35,065 bases of DNA from an uncultured Porticoccus sp. (GTDB taxonomy: Bacteria; Pseudomonadota; Gammaproteobacteria; Pseudomonadales; Porticoccaceae), in contig NZ_CAJXST010000011.1 of the NCBI RefSeq assembly GCF_913061305.1, forward strand, positions 1 through 35,065, written 5' to 3'. The position numbers and the translations under genes were made by a program. Position 1 is the stretch's first letter; the number at the start of each line of letters is the position of its first letter. Below, piece by piece: positions 24,022-35,021 of this stretch. The notes beneath the pieces were generated by a model, which did not search any database, was not told the DNA's origin, and was given only the letters and a program-made list of their open reading frames with translations.

Positions 24022-24765
24022 ATGAGTGTTATAGATAAGGTGGCTCTGGTTACTGGTGCTACCCGGGGGATTGGTGCCGCGATTGCCGATGGCCTGGGTG
24101 CTCAAGGCGCAATTGTCGTCGGTACAGCGACTTCCACATCCGGGGCGGAGCAGATTTCTGCCAGATTTCGCGAAAAAAACATCAAGGGGGCTGGCATGGT
24201 GCTTGATGTTGCCAGCCAACAGTCGGTTGACGAAGTGTTGGCAGCGATTATTGAGTCCTATGGTGCGCCGTCGATTTTGGTTAACAATGCGGGTATCACC
24301 AAAGATAACCTCCTGATGCGGATGAAGGATGAGGAGTGGTTTGATGTGATTGACACCAATCTCAACTCCCTCTACCGCTTATCCAAGGCCTGCCTCCGTG
24401 GTATGAGCAAGGCCCGCTGGGGCAGGATTGTCAATATCAGTTCTGTAGTCGGCTCCATGGGTAATGCCGGTCAAACCAACTACTGTGCCACTAAAGCGGG
24501 TGTGGGCGGATTTACCCGTTCTTTGGCTAAAGAGCTGGGGCCCCGAAACATTACAGTAAACGCCGTCTCCCCGGGCTTTATTGATACTGACATGACAAAG
24601 GAATTGCCCGAAGCCAGCAAGCAGGCAATATTGTCGCAGGTTCCACTGAATCGTCTGGGGTCGGCTGAAGAGATTGCGGCAGTCGTCAATTTTTTGGTTG
24701 GTGATGGCGGCAACTACATCACCGGCGAGAATATACACGTAAATGGCGGCATGTACATGTCTTAA
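24022..24765 (+). CDS. fabG: 3-oxoacyl-ACP reductase
   Basis: The enzyme reduces 3-oxoacyl-ACP with NADPH in the elongation cycle. The protein has 247 residues from ATG 24022, chosen because AGGAG (24011-24015) is 6 nt upstream; the preceding GTG at 24019 is less likely. The short-chain dehydrogenase motifs are TGATRGIG (cofactor), NNAG, the catalytic Ser in NISSVVGSMG, YxxxK as YCATK, and SPGFIDTDM. A terminator-like hairpin follows before acpP. Confidence 0.97.
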   Translation: MSVIDKVALVTGATRGIGAAIADGLGAQGAIVVGTATSTSGAEQISARFREKNIKGAGMVLDVASQQSVDEVLAAIIESYGAPSILVNNAGITKDNLLMRMKDEEWFDVIDTNLNSLYRLSKACLRGMSKARWGRIVNISSVVGSMGNAGQTNYCATKAGVGGFTRSLAKELGPRNITVNAVSPGFIDTDMTKELPEASKQAILSQVPLNRLGSAEEIAAVVNFLVGDGGNYITGENIHVNGGMYMS

Positions 24766-24804
24766 CCTATTGAAATATAATATAAAAACAGGATTTTCCT
24801 GAAA

Positions 24805-24826
24805 CCGGTTACACACCGGGGTTTTT
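24805..24826 (+). terminator. Terminator-like hairpin between fabG and acpP
   Basis: CCGGT, loop TACAC, ACCGG and then GG plus five T form a short intrinsic terminator or attenuator about 40 nt after the fabG stop. The 5-bp stem suggests partial termination. It would insulate acpP from the upstream operon. Confidence 0.5.
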
Positions 24827-24837
24827 ACAGGTAAAAT
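24808..24837 (+). promoter_or_regulatory. Candidate promoter for acpP
   Basis: GTTACA (24808-24813), an 18-bp spacer and TAAAAT (24832-24837) match four of six and five of six consensus bases. It overlaps the hairpin and would give acpP its own transcript, with a leader of about 95 nt. This fits the high demand for acyl carrier protein. Confidence 0.45.
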
Positions 24838-24939
24838 GCGCGCCAGATGTGCCGTTAATTACAGATTTCTTGTTGTTGGGTAAATCTACAAGCCAGGCAA
24901 CAGACTACCCTATAAGATTTAAAGGAGAGAACAAATATC

Positions 24940-25176
24940 ATGAGCAGCATCGAAGAACGTGTCGCGAAAATGGTCGCAGAACAGTTGGGTGTTAAAGAAG
25001 CAGACGTAAAACCAGAATCTTCCTTTGTTGAAGATCTGGGCGCTGACTCCCTCGATACCGTTGAGCTGATCATGGCTCTCGAGGAAGAGTTTGATACTGA
25101 AATTCCCGATGAAGAAGCTGAAAAAATTGCTACGGTTCAGAATGCGATTGATTACATCAACGCGAATCTCGGTTAA
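24940..25176 (+). CDS. acpP: Acyl carrier protein
   Basis: The 78-residue acidic carrier holds growing fatty acyl chains on phosphopantetheine. The attachment Ser lies in [10 protein letters not shown], and [19 protein letters not shown] is the classic helix II-III segment. The ribosome site AAGGAG lies 12 nt before the ATG, slightly long. It is flanked by its own candidate promoter and a strong terminator, so it may be mainly monocistronic. Confidence 0.98.
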   Translation: MSSIEERVAKMVAEQLGVKEADVKPESSFVEDLGADSLDTVELIMALEEEFDTEIPDEEAEKIATVQNAIDYINANLG

Positions 25177-25200
25177 TAAAAGCGACTAATATTGACCGCT

Positions 25201-25230
25201 AAAAAGCCGCTCTCACCGAGCGGCTTTTTT
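25201..25230 (+). terminator. Intrinsic terminator after acpP
   Basis: Five A, GCCGCTC, loop TCACC, GAGCGGC and six T. The A-run upstream also allows function on the other strand. It separates acpP from pabC. Confidence 0.93.
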
Positions 25231-25271
25231 ATACCTGTGTTTCGCCCGTTTATCTGTTTTAATTTGCACCC

Positions 25272-26110
25272 ATGAACAACTATCCCCCCACCCAGATAAA
25301 TGGTGAAGACACCGGCTGCGCCAATACGTTTGATCGTGGTTTTTACTATGGGCATGGTCTGTTTGAAACAACCAGGCTGACCGGTGGTGCTATACCTCTC
25401 TGGCCATTACATTGTAAGCGGCTGGCCGCAGGTGCCAGCCGTCTGGGGATACCCTGTGACGAGAGAATGTTGGTGGAATATAGGGATACCCTGTTAGCGC
25501 AGTGCCCGGATAACGGTATTGTTAAAATTGTCTTGACGGCAGGGGTTGGTGGAGCAGGCTATCGAGCACCTGAGTCCGTTTCTCCCAACTATCTGTTCCA
25601 ATGGTTTCCGCTTCCCGAGTACAGCTGTAACTGGTTTTCCACCGGAATACCGCTTTTTTTATGCAAGCACAAATTGGCAATTTCACCTTCACTGGCCGGA
25701 ATGAAACATCTCAATCGGCTCGAACAGGTATTGGCCAGAGCCGAGTGGGGTGACGAGTACCCTGAAGGGCTGTTGCTCGACCAGCAGGGGTTTGTGGTTG
25801 AAGGTGTGAGCAGCAATCTGTTTTGTTATCGTGAGGGCCAATGGTTTACTCCGATCCTTGCGGACTGTGGTGTTGCCGGAGTGATGCGTGAATACCTGGT
25901 GTCGGCACTTCTGCCGGGATTGTCTGTGCCAGTGACTGAATCGCGAATAACGCTGGAAAAGCTGGTCTCTTCTGAAGAGGTATTCCTGTGCAACTCGGTC
26001 GTTGGTATATGGCCCGTGGTTTCACTGGCTGATCGGTATCATTGGCCGTTGGGCGATCGTGTCAAATCCATTCAACAGCGGCTCAAGGAAGTTTTACCGT
26101 GCTACGGGTG

Positions 26111-26111
<1 letters not shown>
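25272..26111 (+). CDS. pabC: Aminodeoxychorismate lyase
   Basis: This PLP enzyme releases 4-aminobenzoate and pyruvate from aminodeoxychorismate for folate synthesis. The protein has 279 residues. The PLP-binding Lys lies in MKHLNRLEQVLARAEW, with FDRGFYYGHGLFET near the N-terminus and VVEGVSSNLF for phosphate binding. The C-terminal SSEEVFLCNSVVGIWPV is typical of the fold type IV family. Its stop overlaps the mltG start by one base. It directly follows the acpP terminator, where fabF is normally found. Confidence 0.94.
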
Positions 26112-27788
<1,677 letters not shown>

Positions 27789-27789
<1 letters not shown>

Positions 27790-28739
27790 TGTTGCCCATA
27801 TCTGAGCCCTATCCCTGGCAACAAAAGCAGTGGATGCAGCTGAATAGACTGATCAGCCAGGACAAGCTGCCCCATGCTCTGGTTCTTTGTGGACCTCGCC
27901 ATCTCGGCAAAGAACAATTTGGCTATGCCCTGGCACAAAGGCTTCTTTGTGACAATCAACAAGGGCAGGTGGCATGTGGTGTTTGTAAACAATGCTCGCT
28001 ATTTATTTCGCAAAATCATCCGGATGTTTTGCGGATAGTCCCGGAAGAAGAGGGTAAGGCCATCCGGATTGACCGCATTCGTCAGTTGAGTGAATTCACT
28101 GAAAAGACAGCACAGCAGAGCGGTTGGAAGATTGTGATTATCTCCCCCGCAGATGCGATGAACATTAACGCGGCTAATGCTCTGTTGAAAACACTTGAGG
28201 AGCCAGCCAGAAAAACGCTGTTGATACTGGTCTGTCATCAGCTCTCAAGGTTATCGGCGACCGTGCGGAGCCGCTGCCAGAAAGTTGTTTTTCCCGTTCC
28301 GGCCCCGGCTGAAGTTCATGCCTGGTTGTCATCGAAGATAGCGGATTCCGATAGCAGTGAGGCTGAGCTATTGCAGTATGCCGAAGGTCGACCCCTGTTG
28401 GCGCTGGAATTTCTTCAGACTGACCTGCTGGAGATACGCCGTACCTTCGATAAAATGCTCGATGAGCTGGCTTCTGGACAATTGAGTGCCATTGTCGCAG
28501 CCCAGAAATGTCAGTCTCTCGACACATTGATGGCGATCGACTGGTTATACAGTCGGTTGGCTCTCGAATTGAAGACGAAAGAAATGCATCCTGGCACCTA
28601 CCGTTATCTGGATCGACTTATACAGATAAAAAGACGACTTCAGGCGGGGGGAAACCCCAATAAATCATTATTGTGGGAAGAGCTGATGCTGGATTGGCAG
28701 CATCTATTATCACTGGCTCCGCCCAGACGGGCAGGGTAA
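27789..28739 (+). CDS. holB: DNA polymerase III subunit delta'
   Basis: This 316-residue protein is part of the clamp loader that opens the sliding clamp at replication forks. The start at 27789 overlaps the tmk stop (TGATG); the longer frame from 27663 reads through tmk and is rejected. A degenerate P-loop (CGPRHLGKEQFG), the zinc module CGVCKQC with an upstream Cys, NALLKTLEEP and the sensor-type VRSRCQKVVFP are visible. It lies in the conserved mltG-tmk-holB-pilZ order. Confidence 0.95.
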
Positions 28740-28830
28740 GCTTGAGACGGATTCTCGTTTAAAGAAGTAGTCAGGTTGGCTGTCCCCAATGTTTGTATAG
28801 TAGACTTCTGTTAAATTTTTCGGGTTGATT

Positions 28831-29190
28831 ATGGATATGGAAGCGTTTAGTGGTAGCGTTCGAAATGGTATCTTGAACCTTTCGATCAAAGACGAGCAGG
28901 CGCTATATGCTGCTTACATGCCGTTTGTTATCAATGGCGGTTTATTTATTGCTACACGAAAAAACTACAATCTTGGTGATGAAGTGTTCATCCTGCTGGA
29001 TCTCATGGAAGAGCCGGATCGTTTACCTCTGACCGGAAAAGTTATCTGGATTACACCCAAAGGCATGGGCGGCAACCGCCGCGAGGGTGTCGGCATCCAG
29101 TTGAATGAAAAACACGGTGACATTCAGGGTAAATTTGAAACCTATCTGGCCGGTTTGATGGAAGCGGGCAAGCCAACCAATACCATGTAA
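28831..29190 (+). CDS. pilZ: Type IV pilus PilZ-domain protein
   Basis: By homology to Pseudomonas PilZ, this small cytoplasmic protein is needed for type IV pilus assembly and works with the PilB ATPase. The protein has 119 residues from ATG 28831; ATG 28837 and TTG 28825 are alternatives. It lacks the RxxxR c-di-GMP motif at its N-terminus and has only part of the second motif (INGGLFIATRK), as in PilZ orthologues that do not bind c-di-GMP. KVIWITPKG and REGVGIQL are conserved. It sits in its standard place between holB and tatD. Confidence 0.94.
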   Translation: MDMEAFSGSVRNGILNLSIKDEQALYAAYMPFVINGGLFIATRKNYNLGDEVFILLDLMEEPDRLPLTGKVIWITPKGMGGNRREGVGIQLNEKHGDIQGKFETYLAGLMEAGKPTNTM

Positions 29191-29215
29191 TTTCACAATC
29201 AACAGGCTTTAGACC

Positions 29216-30016
29216 GTGCTGGTGGATTCACACTGCCATCTGGATCATCTCCATCCGGACGACAATCACAGTTCTCTTTCCTCAATACTTGACGATGCTC
29301 GCCGGCGGGGTGTCGGTGCCTTTCTTGGCGTCGGTGTCGACCTGGACAGTTCAGCAAGACTGATTGAGCTGGCGGAATTCAACCGGGATGTTCTGGTTTC
29401 TGTGGGCGTTCATCCGCTCCAGGAAACGTTGCCTGCATTGCCTGAACCCGATGATTTGATCCGAATTGCCAGCCATCCGGCCGTCGTGGCGGTGGGTGAA
29501 ACCGGTCTAGATAACCATTACAGCCCGGACTCGGCGGCGTGGCAGGAAGAAAGTTTCATTCGCCATTTAAAGGTGGCAGGTCAACTGAACAAACCCGTGA
29601 TCGTTCATACGCGACAGGCTCAGCAGCAAACGCTGGCCATTCTGCGAGCGCATGCAGATCAGGAGGTCGGTGGCGTTTTGCACTGCTTTACCGAGACCTG
29701 GGCGATGGCTGAAGCCGCCATCGCGATGAATTTTTATATTTCCTTTTCCGGAATTATTACCTTTCGCAATGCCTCGGCCTTAAGAGAAGTGGTCAAAAAA
29801 GTACCGCTCGATAAGCTGTTGGTGGAAACGGATGCGCCCTGGTTGGCACCGGTTCCCTATCGTGGCAAACAAAACCTGCCCGGTCATGTGGTGGAAGTGG
29901 CGCAGATGGTCGCCGATATAAAAGGTATTTCTTATCAACAGGTTGCCGAAACAACGACCGCCAACTTCTCCGCACTTTTTCTCGGCGGGCGATCATTTGA
30001 GCAATCATTTCGGTAA
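29216..30016 (+). CDS. tatD: TatD-family metal-dependent DNase
   Basis: The protein has 266 residues with a TIM-barrel fold and 3'-5' exonuclease/DNase activity in characterised relatives. Metal ligands are visible in order: DSHCHLDHL (HxH), VGETGLD (Glu), VIVHTRQA (His), LHCFTET (His), ETDAPWL (Asp). It starts with GTG at 29216, giving the canonical MLVDSHCHLD. It closes the pabC-to-tatD run and is convergent with the DUF4340 gene. Confidence 0.93.
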   Translation: MLVDSHCHLDHLHPDDNHSSLSSILDDARRRGVGAFLGVGVDLDSSARLIELAEFNRDVLVSVGVHPLQETLPALPEPDDLIRIASHPAVVAVGETGLDNHYSPDSAAWQEESFIRHLKVAGQLNKPVIVHTRQAQQQTLAILRAHADQEVGGVLHCFTETWAMAEAAIAMNFYISFSGIITFRNASALREVVKKVPLDKLLVETDAPWLAPVPYRGKQNLPGHVVEVAQMVADIKGISYQQVAETTTANFSALFLGGRSFEQSFR

Positions 30017-30090
30017 TCGTAATAGTCCAGTTTCTCTGTAGACAAAACCGCCTGATTGGTTTGCTGTGGCGATTACCCTAATGCACGGTG

Positions 30091-30122
30091 GGCCTCTCGG
30101 GGCATCCGTGCCTAGAGAGGCC
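30091..30122. terminator. Hairpin between convergent tatD and DUF4340 genes
   Basis: GGCCTCTC and GAGAGGCC pair (8 bp) around an inner GGCA/TGCC stem capped by TCCG. No U-tract is present on either strand. Position between converging genes suggests a two-way terminator or 3' end stabiliser. A competing pairing GCACGG (30083-30088) with CCGTGC (30106-30111) crosses the main stem. Confidence 0.55.
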
Positions 30123-30133
30123 TATAGGTTGCG

Positions 30134-31105
30134 CTAGGGCTGCTTGCCGGGTTGGTCGTCCCCTTTTTTGTCCTCGACCTTTTGTTCTTCCTGTGAATCA
30201 ACGACCAACTGACTGGATTGGGTGATCCCTTCGTAGTCACTCTTTGAGAAAGTAAATAAGGTGTCTCTATCGCTGCGCCGTACAAAGTGTTGTCCGTTAT
30301 GTTCGTGGAACGTATAGCGCCAACTGTTATCACCAGATGTCACATCCAGCCTTACGGCATGACCCTCGACGAGATCAGGCTTGTCCTTCACCAAACCGGT
30401 CACACGAAGTTTTTTCAGGCTGCTGATCAGGTTTTCAATTTTCTGCTGATTTTTAGCCACGGGGCCATCCTGATTGATCAGAACAGATGGGCCTTTGCGG
30501 GATAACTGCCAGTTATCGCCGGTTTTCGCCAATACAAAGTTAGCTCCGTCAATACGGTCAACGTTTTTAGCCGCCAACAGAGACCTGTCCAACCAGTCAG
30601 TGGTTTTTGGGGGAATATCGGTCAGTTCCAGTTCTACCGCATAGACCTGATCACTCCCGCCCTTTCTTATGTGTAGTTGTTTGAGCCCCGGCGATGAGCC
30701 AATCAGAATTTCACCGAGCAGGTTTTCTCCGCTGTGGATGGCTATTCGACGTTGAGCATTTTCTTGATCTACCTCGAAACGGGCGTGACTGGTCTGGTTT
30801 GTGGCAACCGGCCACTTCACCTGAAGTTGTTCAAGCTTCTCCAGTAAAGCATTCACTTTGTCGCTCTGGGCGAGCAGCCCATCTCCCAGTAGTTGCCACT
30901 CGCCACTATCCTTGCTCTGGCCCAGGCCCAGTGAGACAGTGCCGGTCTCAGAGGTAATCGTGACTTTGTCGACATTCTCCCACTGAATATCCAGCAGAGC
31001 CTGGGGCCGGTTGTTGTCTGACTGCTCTTGTGCGTACCACCACAGACCAGCGATGATGATCAACTGGATGGTCAACAGGCCGCTCAACGCGGTTTTTGTA
31101 TTCAT
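30134..31105 (-). CDS. DUF4340 domain protein of a Gld-like ABC system
   Basis: The protein has 323 residues. It has one N-terminal membrane anchor (LLTIQLIIIAGLWWYAQ) followed by a periplasmic DUF4340 region with IQWENVDKVTIT, ILIGSSPGLKQLHIRKG, VYAVE and DWLDRSLL. The C-terminus is charged (EEQKVEDKKGDDQPGKQP). Genes of this family sit beside ABC-2 permease and GldG-like genes, and their function is unknown. AGGAG lies 9 nt before the ATG. It follows the fused permease gene by 15 nt and is the last gene of the operon. Confidence 0.9.
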   Translation of the reverse strand: MNTKTALSGLLTIQLIIIAGLWWYAQEQSDNNRPQALLDIQWENVDKVTITSETGTVSLGLGQSKDSGEWQLLGDGLLAQSDKVNALLEKLEQLQVKWPVATNQTSHARFEVDQENAQRRIAIHSGENLLGEILIGSSPGLKQLHIRKGGSDQVYAVELELTDIPPKTTDWLDRSLLAAKNVDRIDGANFVLAKTGDNWQLSRKGPSVLINQDGPVAKNQQKIENLISSLKKLRVTGLVKDKPDLVEGHAVRLDVTSGDNSWRYTFHEHNGQHFVRRSDRDTLFTFSKSDYEGITQSSQLVVDSQEEQKVEDKKGDDQPGKQP

Positions 31106-31120
31106 CGTCTGACGCTCCTT

Positions 31121-34003
31121 TTATTTGGCTAACACATCGAGATAATGCTGTTGACGGGAACGCTGCTGTTTCCGCTGAAACAACGCAATAATCGCCAATG
31201 CCAAAATGGCCAGTGCATAGTTCAGATACTCCCAGAAAACCTGGGTGTCATGATTCATCGGCGGCAGTGTCCTGTTGAACTGGCCTCTTGCGCGAATACT
31301 GAGCATGCTGGCATCTTCCAACGCCCAGTCCACGGTATTTGCCATCAGCTGCATCGGATTCAGGTATTCGCTGCCCGCTGCAGAATTTGCCATGGTCATG
31401 GTCTGATCGCGCAGAAAATCATTTGAGCTATATAAAATGATTCTCGCCGAGGATGGTGAGTGTTCGGTCACACTGGATAAGCCTGCAAGGGCTGTCCCGG
31501 TCTCTGTGTCGCTTGCCGTATTATTCTCTGCCAGTAGCGGTGATTCTTTTCCCGCAAAGTAAGAGGTGAACCGACCTTCACTGATAACACCGAGTAAATG
31601 GGATTTCTCCTCCTTCGGTAGTGGGAACGCGGCGAAACCGTTTTCGTCAATTTCAGGCATGATATCCATGTTGTCGGATACCCAGGAACGTTCCGAGCTG
31701 CGAATTAACTCCGTAATCTGCCTGTCAGCCTGCTTTTCAGCGTCGATAGTGATCGGTGAGGCCCAGGCTATCGTGACCTGCGGGACGTTGGCCGAAATTG
31801 GATTTTCCTTGTTTAATCCCTCCCCCCGAGCGTCGATAAAATAGGGGTAGTCAATGACCCGGATTTCCTGAACCCTATGGCCGCGCACATTGCGGATCAT
31901 GGGCATCGGGAAAGAGGCGTTTTGAGTATCCAGAACCAGCTTGTCTTCAACGCTGAAACCGTGATGGCTCAACCAATCCTGAAACGCGCCCTGAAGCTTT
32001 GCCACACCAAGTCCCTGTTGCGTCAGGGTGGTTGTAAACGGCGATGCTGCAGCGACGACCGTGCCACCTTTCATCAGAAACTGATCAATGGCAAAGAGTT
32101 CTTTGTCTTTCAAATTGTTTGGTGCTGCAATCACCAGAATATCCGCATCAGCCGATACGCTACCGTCGCTCAGGTCTTCCTGGCTAACATTGAGTTCGGC
32201 GCCGAGGGTCTCTTCCAGCTGGACAAAGCGGGGGGTTGATACCCCGTATTGTTCCGTTTTCTCATCCACCTTTGGTGTTACCAGAGCTACATTTTTGGTG
32301 ATGCCGGAGGCAAAGCGCTTGATGCTGGCTTTCAGGTTGCGCTCGAAACTCGCCCTGGTGGGCTCTTCAAAAGGAATTTGCCTTACCTGGTCGTCCTGTT
32401 CCAGGGTCAGATAAAAATAAAAGCGGTCATCGCTGAATAGGTTTCGAGACATGGGCTTGAAGCCATATTTGCTGGCCAGCGTTCGTACTACCTGAGCGTC
32501 GTTTACATCGGGGGCCTCATGGTTGACGACCAGTTGATCGCCAGCCTGCTGCTGTAGCGTATCAATGACGTCAGTGATGGCCTTTTTGTACTCGACCAGC
32601 TCACCCGGCAGTTGTTGGTCTTCCGAAATAAAGGTGTTCAGTACCAGTGTGCCATCCACCATATCGAACAGATTGCCACCGCTGCGATAGCTGTTGAGTA
32701 CTTTCTTCAAGCTGCGGGTGAGATCATATTCAGGATTGCGAAGCTGTACCTCAAGGCTGTTGTCTCCCTGAGACTTCACTTCAATCAAATCCTGAAAACC
32801 CAGCACCTCAAATTCGTCACCGTATTGAACCAGGATATTAAAATAGGAGTTCACGATGGCAGACTGATAGCGGTCGGCTACCTGCAGCGGTGTCGCCCGA
32901 ATGCTGTATTTGGTATTCGCTTCTTCCTCCAGTTCCGGGTTGGTAACCGGGTCGAGGAACTCCACGCGGACTTTGCCTTTGCCTGCGATTTCGTATTCCC
33001 GGATCAGGTCCTTCATACGGGGCACCAGCGGCGCCAGCAACGGGTGAGTTTTACTGCTGAAATACCCGCGAATTAACAGCGGTTCCTCTACCTGATCCAG
33101 ATACTGCCGGGTGGCATCGGAGATGGAATAAATATTACCTTCGGTAGTATCAATGCGCAGCAGATTCACTTGCCCAAGCCAGAGATTGGCCAGCACCGCA
33201 TTGGCCAGCAGTAACCCGGTGATTGCCCGCCAGTTCTGATGTCGGGGTGTGCGTTTGAGGTTTGCCCAGCGCTCTTTTTCGAGAAAAAATGTGTTTAATG
33301 TCAGAAATGCAATGATGATGCTGAGGTAGTAGTAGAGGTCCCGGATATCGATAACCCCCCGGGTAATCGAGTCAAAGCGCGAGCCTGTCCCTAGCATCCT
33401 CAGCCATTCGCCTGTGGTATTGCCAAATAAATCTGTAATGGTGGCCGTTCCCACCAGATAAAACAAACCACAGACTCCGACAGAGCAGATCAGACTGATA
33501 ATCTGGTTGTCGCTTCGGGCGGAAACAAACAAACCAATGGACAGGTAGGCCGCGCCTAGCAACAGGGCGGCGATATAGCCTGCCCAGACTGGTCCCCAGT
33601 CGAGCTCGCCCAGCTGTGCAACGGTGATGGGAAGCGGCAGTGTCATCAGCAGCGCGATGGCCAATAACAACAGGCAGCCGAGGAATTTGCCCAGCACAAA
33701 ATGCCACAGGGGGAGTGGTTGGGTCAGCACATGTTCCAGCGTGCCGGTGCGCCGCTCTTCACTCCATAGCCGCATTGTCAGGGTGCTTGTCAGGAAAATC
33801 AGTAACACGGGCATCCACTCAAAAAGTGGCCGGATATCCGTAATATTTCTGGAGAAAAACGATTCGCCCCAGAAAAAAATAAACAGACTGATGCCCGCAA
33901 AAGCGGCGAGAAAAAGGTATGCAGTTGGTGACGCAAAGAAAATGGCTATTTCTTTGGCGGCAATGCGGCGAATCAGGGGCAGATGTCTTTTTTCAGGCTG
34001 CAT
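31121..34003 (-). CDS. Fused ABC-2 permease and GldG-like auxiliary protein
   Basis: This 960-residue protein combines two parts that are separate genes in many genomes. Residues ~1-245 are a GldF-like permease with about six membrane helices (AAKEIAIFFASPTAYLFLAA, RLWSEERRTGTLEHVLTQPL). After a further helix (~ITGLLLANAVLANLWLG), residues ~285-900 form a GldG/ABC-auxiliary periplasmic domain (IYSISDATRQYLDQVEEPL, VEFLDPVTNPELEEEA, LVIAAPNNLKD). A final helix (LNYALAILALAIIALFQRK) ends the protein. It should be an inner-membrane transporter driven by the ATPase upstream, whose stop it overlaps by 11 nt. The substrate is unknown. In Bacteroidetes, GldAFG supports gliding; nothing here shows gliding. 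Confidence 0.92.
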   Translation of the reverse strand: MQPEKRHLPLIRRIAAKEIAIFFASPTAYLFLAAFAGISLFIFFWGESFFSRNITDIRPLFEWMPVLLIFLTSTLTMRLWSEERRTGTLEHVLTQPLPLWHFVLGKFLGCLLLLAIALLMTLPLPITVAQLGELDWGPVWAGYIAALLLGAAYLSIGLFVSARSDNQIISLICSVGVCGLFYLVGTATITDLFGNTTGEWLRMLGTGSRFDSITRGVIDIRDLYYYLSIIIAFLTLNTFFLEKERWANLKRTPRHQNWRAITGLLLANAVLANLWLGQVNLLRIDTTEGNIYSISDATRQYLDQVEEPLLIRGYFSSKTHPLLAPLVPRMKDLIREYEIAGKGKVRVEFLDPVTNPELEEEANTKYSIRATPLQVADRYQSAIVNSYFNILVQYGDEFEVLGFQDLIEVKSQGDNSLEVQLRNPEYDLTRSLKKVLNSYRSGGNLFDMVDGTLVLNTFISEDQQLPGELVEYKKAITDVIDTLQQQAGDQLVVNHEAPDVNDAQVVRTLASKYGFKPMSRNLFSDDRFYFYLTLEQDDQVRQIPFEEPTRASFERNLKASIKRFASGITKNVALVTPKVDEKTEQYGVSTPRFVQLEETLGAELNVSQEDLSDGSVSADADILVIAAPNNLKDKELFAIDQFLMKGGTVVAAASPFTTTLTQQGLGVAKLQGAFQDWLSHHGFSVEDKLVLDTQNASFPMPMIRNVRGHRVQEIRVIDYPYFIDARGEGLNKENPISANVPQVTIAWASPITIDAEKQADRQITELIRSSERSWVSDNMDIMPEIDENGFAAFPLPKEEKSHLLGVISEGRFTSYFAGKESPLLAENNTASDTETGTALAGLSSVTEHSPSSARIILYSSNDFLRDQTMTMANSAAGSEYLNPMQLMANTVDWALEDASMLSIRARGQFNRTLPPMNHDTQVFWEYLNYALAILALAIIALFQRKQQRSRQQHYLDVLAK

Positions 34004-34973
34004 CTTTTGTCTCCTCTACTGGTGTCTGCACCGGGACGGTATTGACCTCCCTGAAAAGGGTTTCGAGATCACGCTTTTCCTGGCTGATGCCATAGATATC
34101 GATGTCCGCCTGCACCAGAAGCCGGGTGATTTCAGCGACCAGTTTTTGCGGGTTAATGCCGTTCTCAACACGCAGGCGATAACTGAAAGCCGGTTGGCTG
34201 TCGGGAGCTGTATGGTCGGGCAGTGGCTCTATAGCAAGCTCGCCTTCCAATGAAGAGAGCGCTGAATTCACGGCTGTTTTATCGGCGGATGTTGCCAAGA
34301 GCAATGTGTTGCTTTGACGCAGTTCTTCGAGCCCTGCATCGACAGCCAATCGGCCATGTCGGACAATCAGCGCCCGATCACAGATGGCGTCCACTTCCTG
34401 CATGATGTGCGTTGATAGGATCACGGTCGCTTTGCTGGCCAGTGCTTTAATGAGCTTTCTCATCTGTTCGGTCTGGGTGGGATCAAGCCCGTTGGTCGGC
34501 TCATCCAGAATCAGTATTCTTGGCTTGCCGAGAATTGCCTGTGCCACGCCAACACGTTGCTTATACCCCCGTGAAAGCGTTGATATAGGGGAGAGCAGCT
34601 TGTCGACCAGAGCGGTTTCCCGAATAACCCGTCTTATTTCCTGAACTTTATCTTCCTCTGTAAGGCCTTTTATATCACCCACATAGTCCAGGTAATCGGC
34701 GACGGTCATTTCGGGATAGATGGGAAGGTTTTCCGGAAGGTAACCGATCTCACGCTGTGCTTTTTTGGGATTGATCTGCAAATCAATATTATCAATCGTA
34801 ATGCTGCCATCATTGGGTTCCAGATAACCACTGAGCATTTTCATGATGGTGGTTTTTCCGGCACCGTTGTGACCGAGCAGGCCGACGATTTCGCCGTGAT
34901 CAATTTTGAAGTTCACCTCATCTACAGCTTTAAAATCGCCATAGAAGCGGGTTAACCGGGTAACTTCCAGCAT
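33993..34973 (-). CDS. ABC transporter ATP-binding protein, GldA-like
   Basis: This 326-residue ATPase powers the fused permease. Walker A LGHNGAGKTT, signature LSRGYKQRVGVAQAIL, Walker B ILILDEPTNGLDP and H-loop STHIM are intact. A C-terminal domain of about 100 residues (from ~220) follows, ending VQTPVEETKDAA. AGGAGG precedes the ATG by about 5 nt. It is the first gene of the operon; only about 48 bp of genomic DNA lie upstream before the adapter, so its promoter may be missing. Confidence 0.94.
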   Translation of the reverse strand: MLEVTRLTRFYGDFKAVDEVNFKIDHGEIVGLLGHNGAGKTTIMKMLSGYLEPNDGSITIDNIDLQINPKKAQREIGYLPENLPIYPEMTVADYLDYVGDIKGLTEEDKVQEIRRVIRETALVDKLLSPISTLSRGYKQRVGVAQAILGKPRILILDEPTNGLDPTQTEQMRKLIKALASKATVILSTHIMQEVDAICDRALIVRHGRLAVDAGLEELRQSNTLLLATSADKTAVNSALSSLEGELAIEPLPDHTAPDSQPAFSYRLRVENGINPQKLVAEITRLLVQADIDIYGISQEKRDLETLFREVNTVPVQTPVEETKDAA

Positions 34974-35021
34974 GTGTCCTCCTACGCTGACGTGATTTTA
35001 TTGTTTTATAACGGGGGCAAC

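Noticed and set aside
26042-26110. Longer mltG start inside pabC
   Set aside because: The added residues are unlike the family, and ATG 26111 gives the expected N-terminal membrane helix with TGATG coupling.
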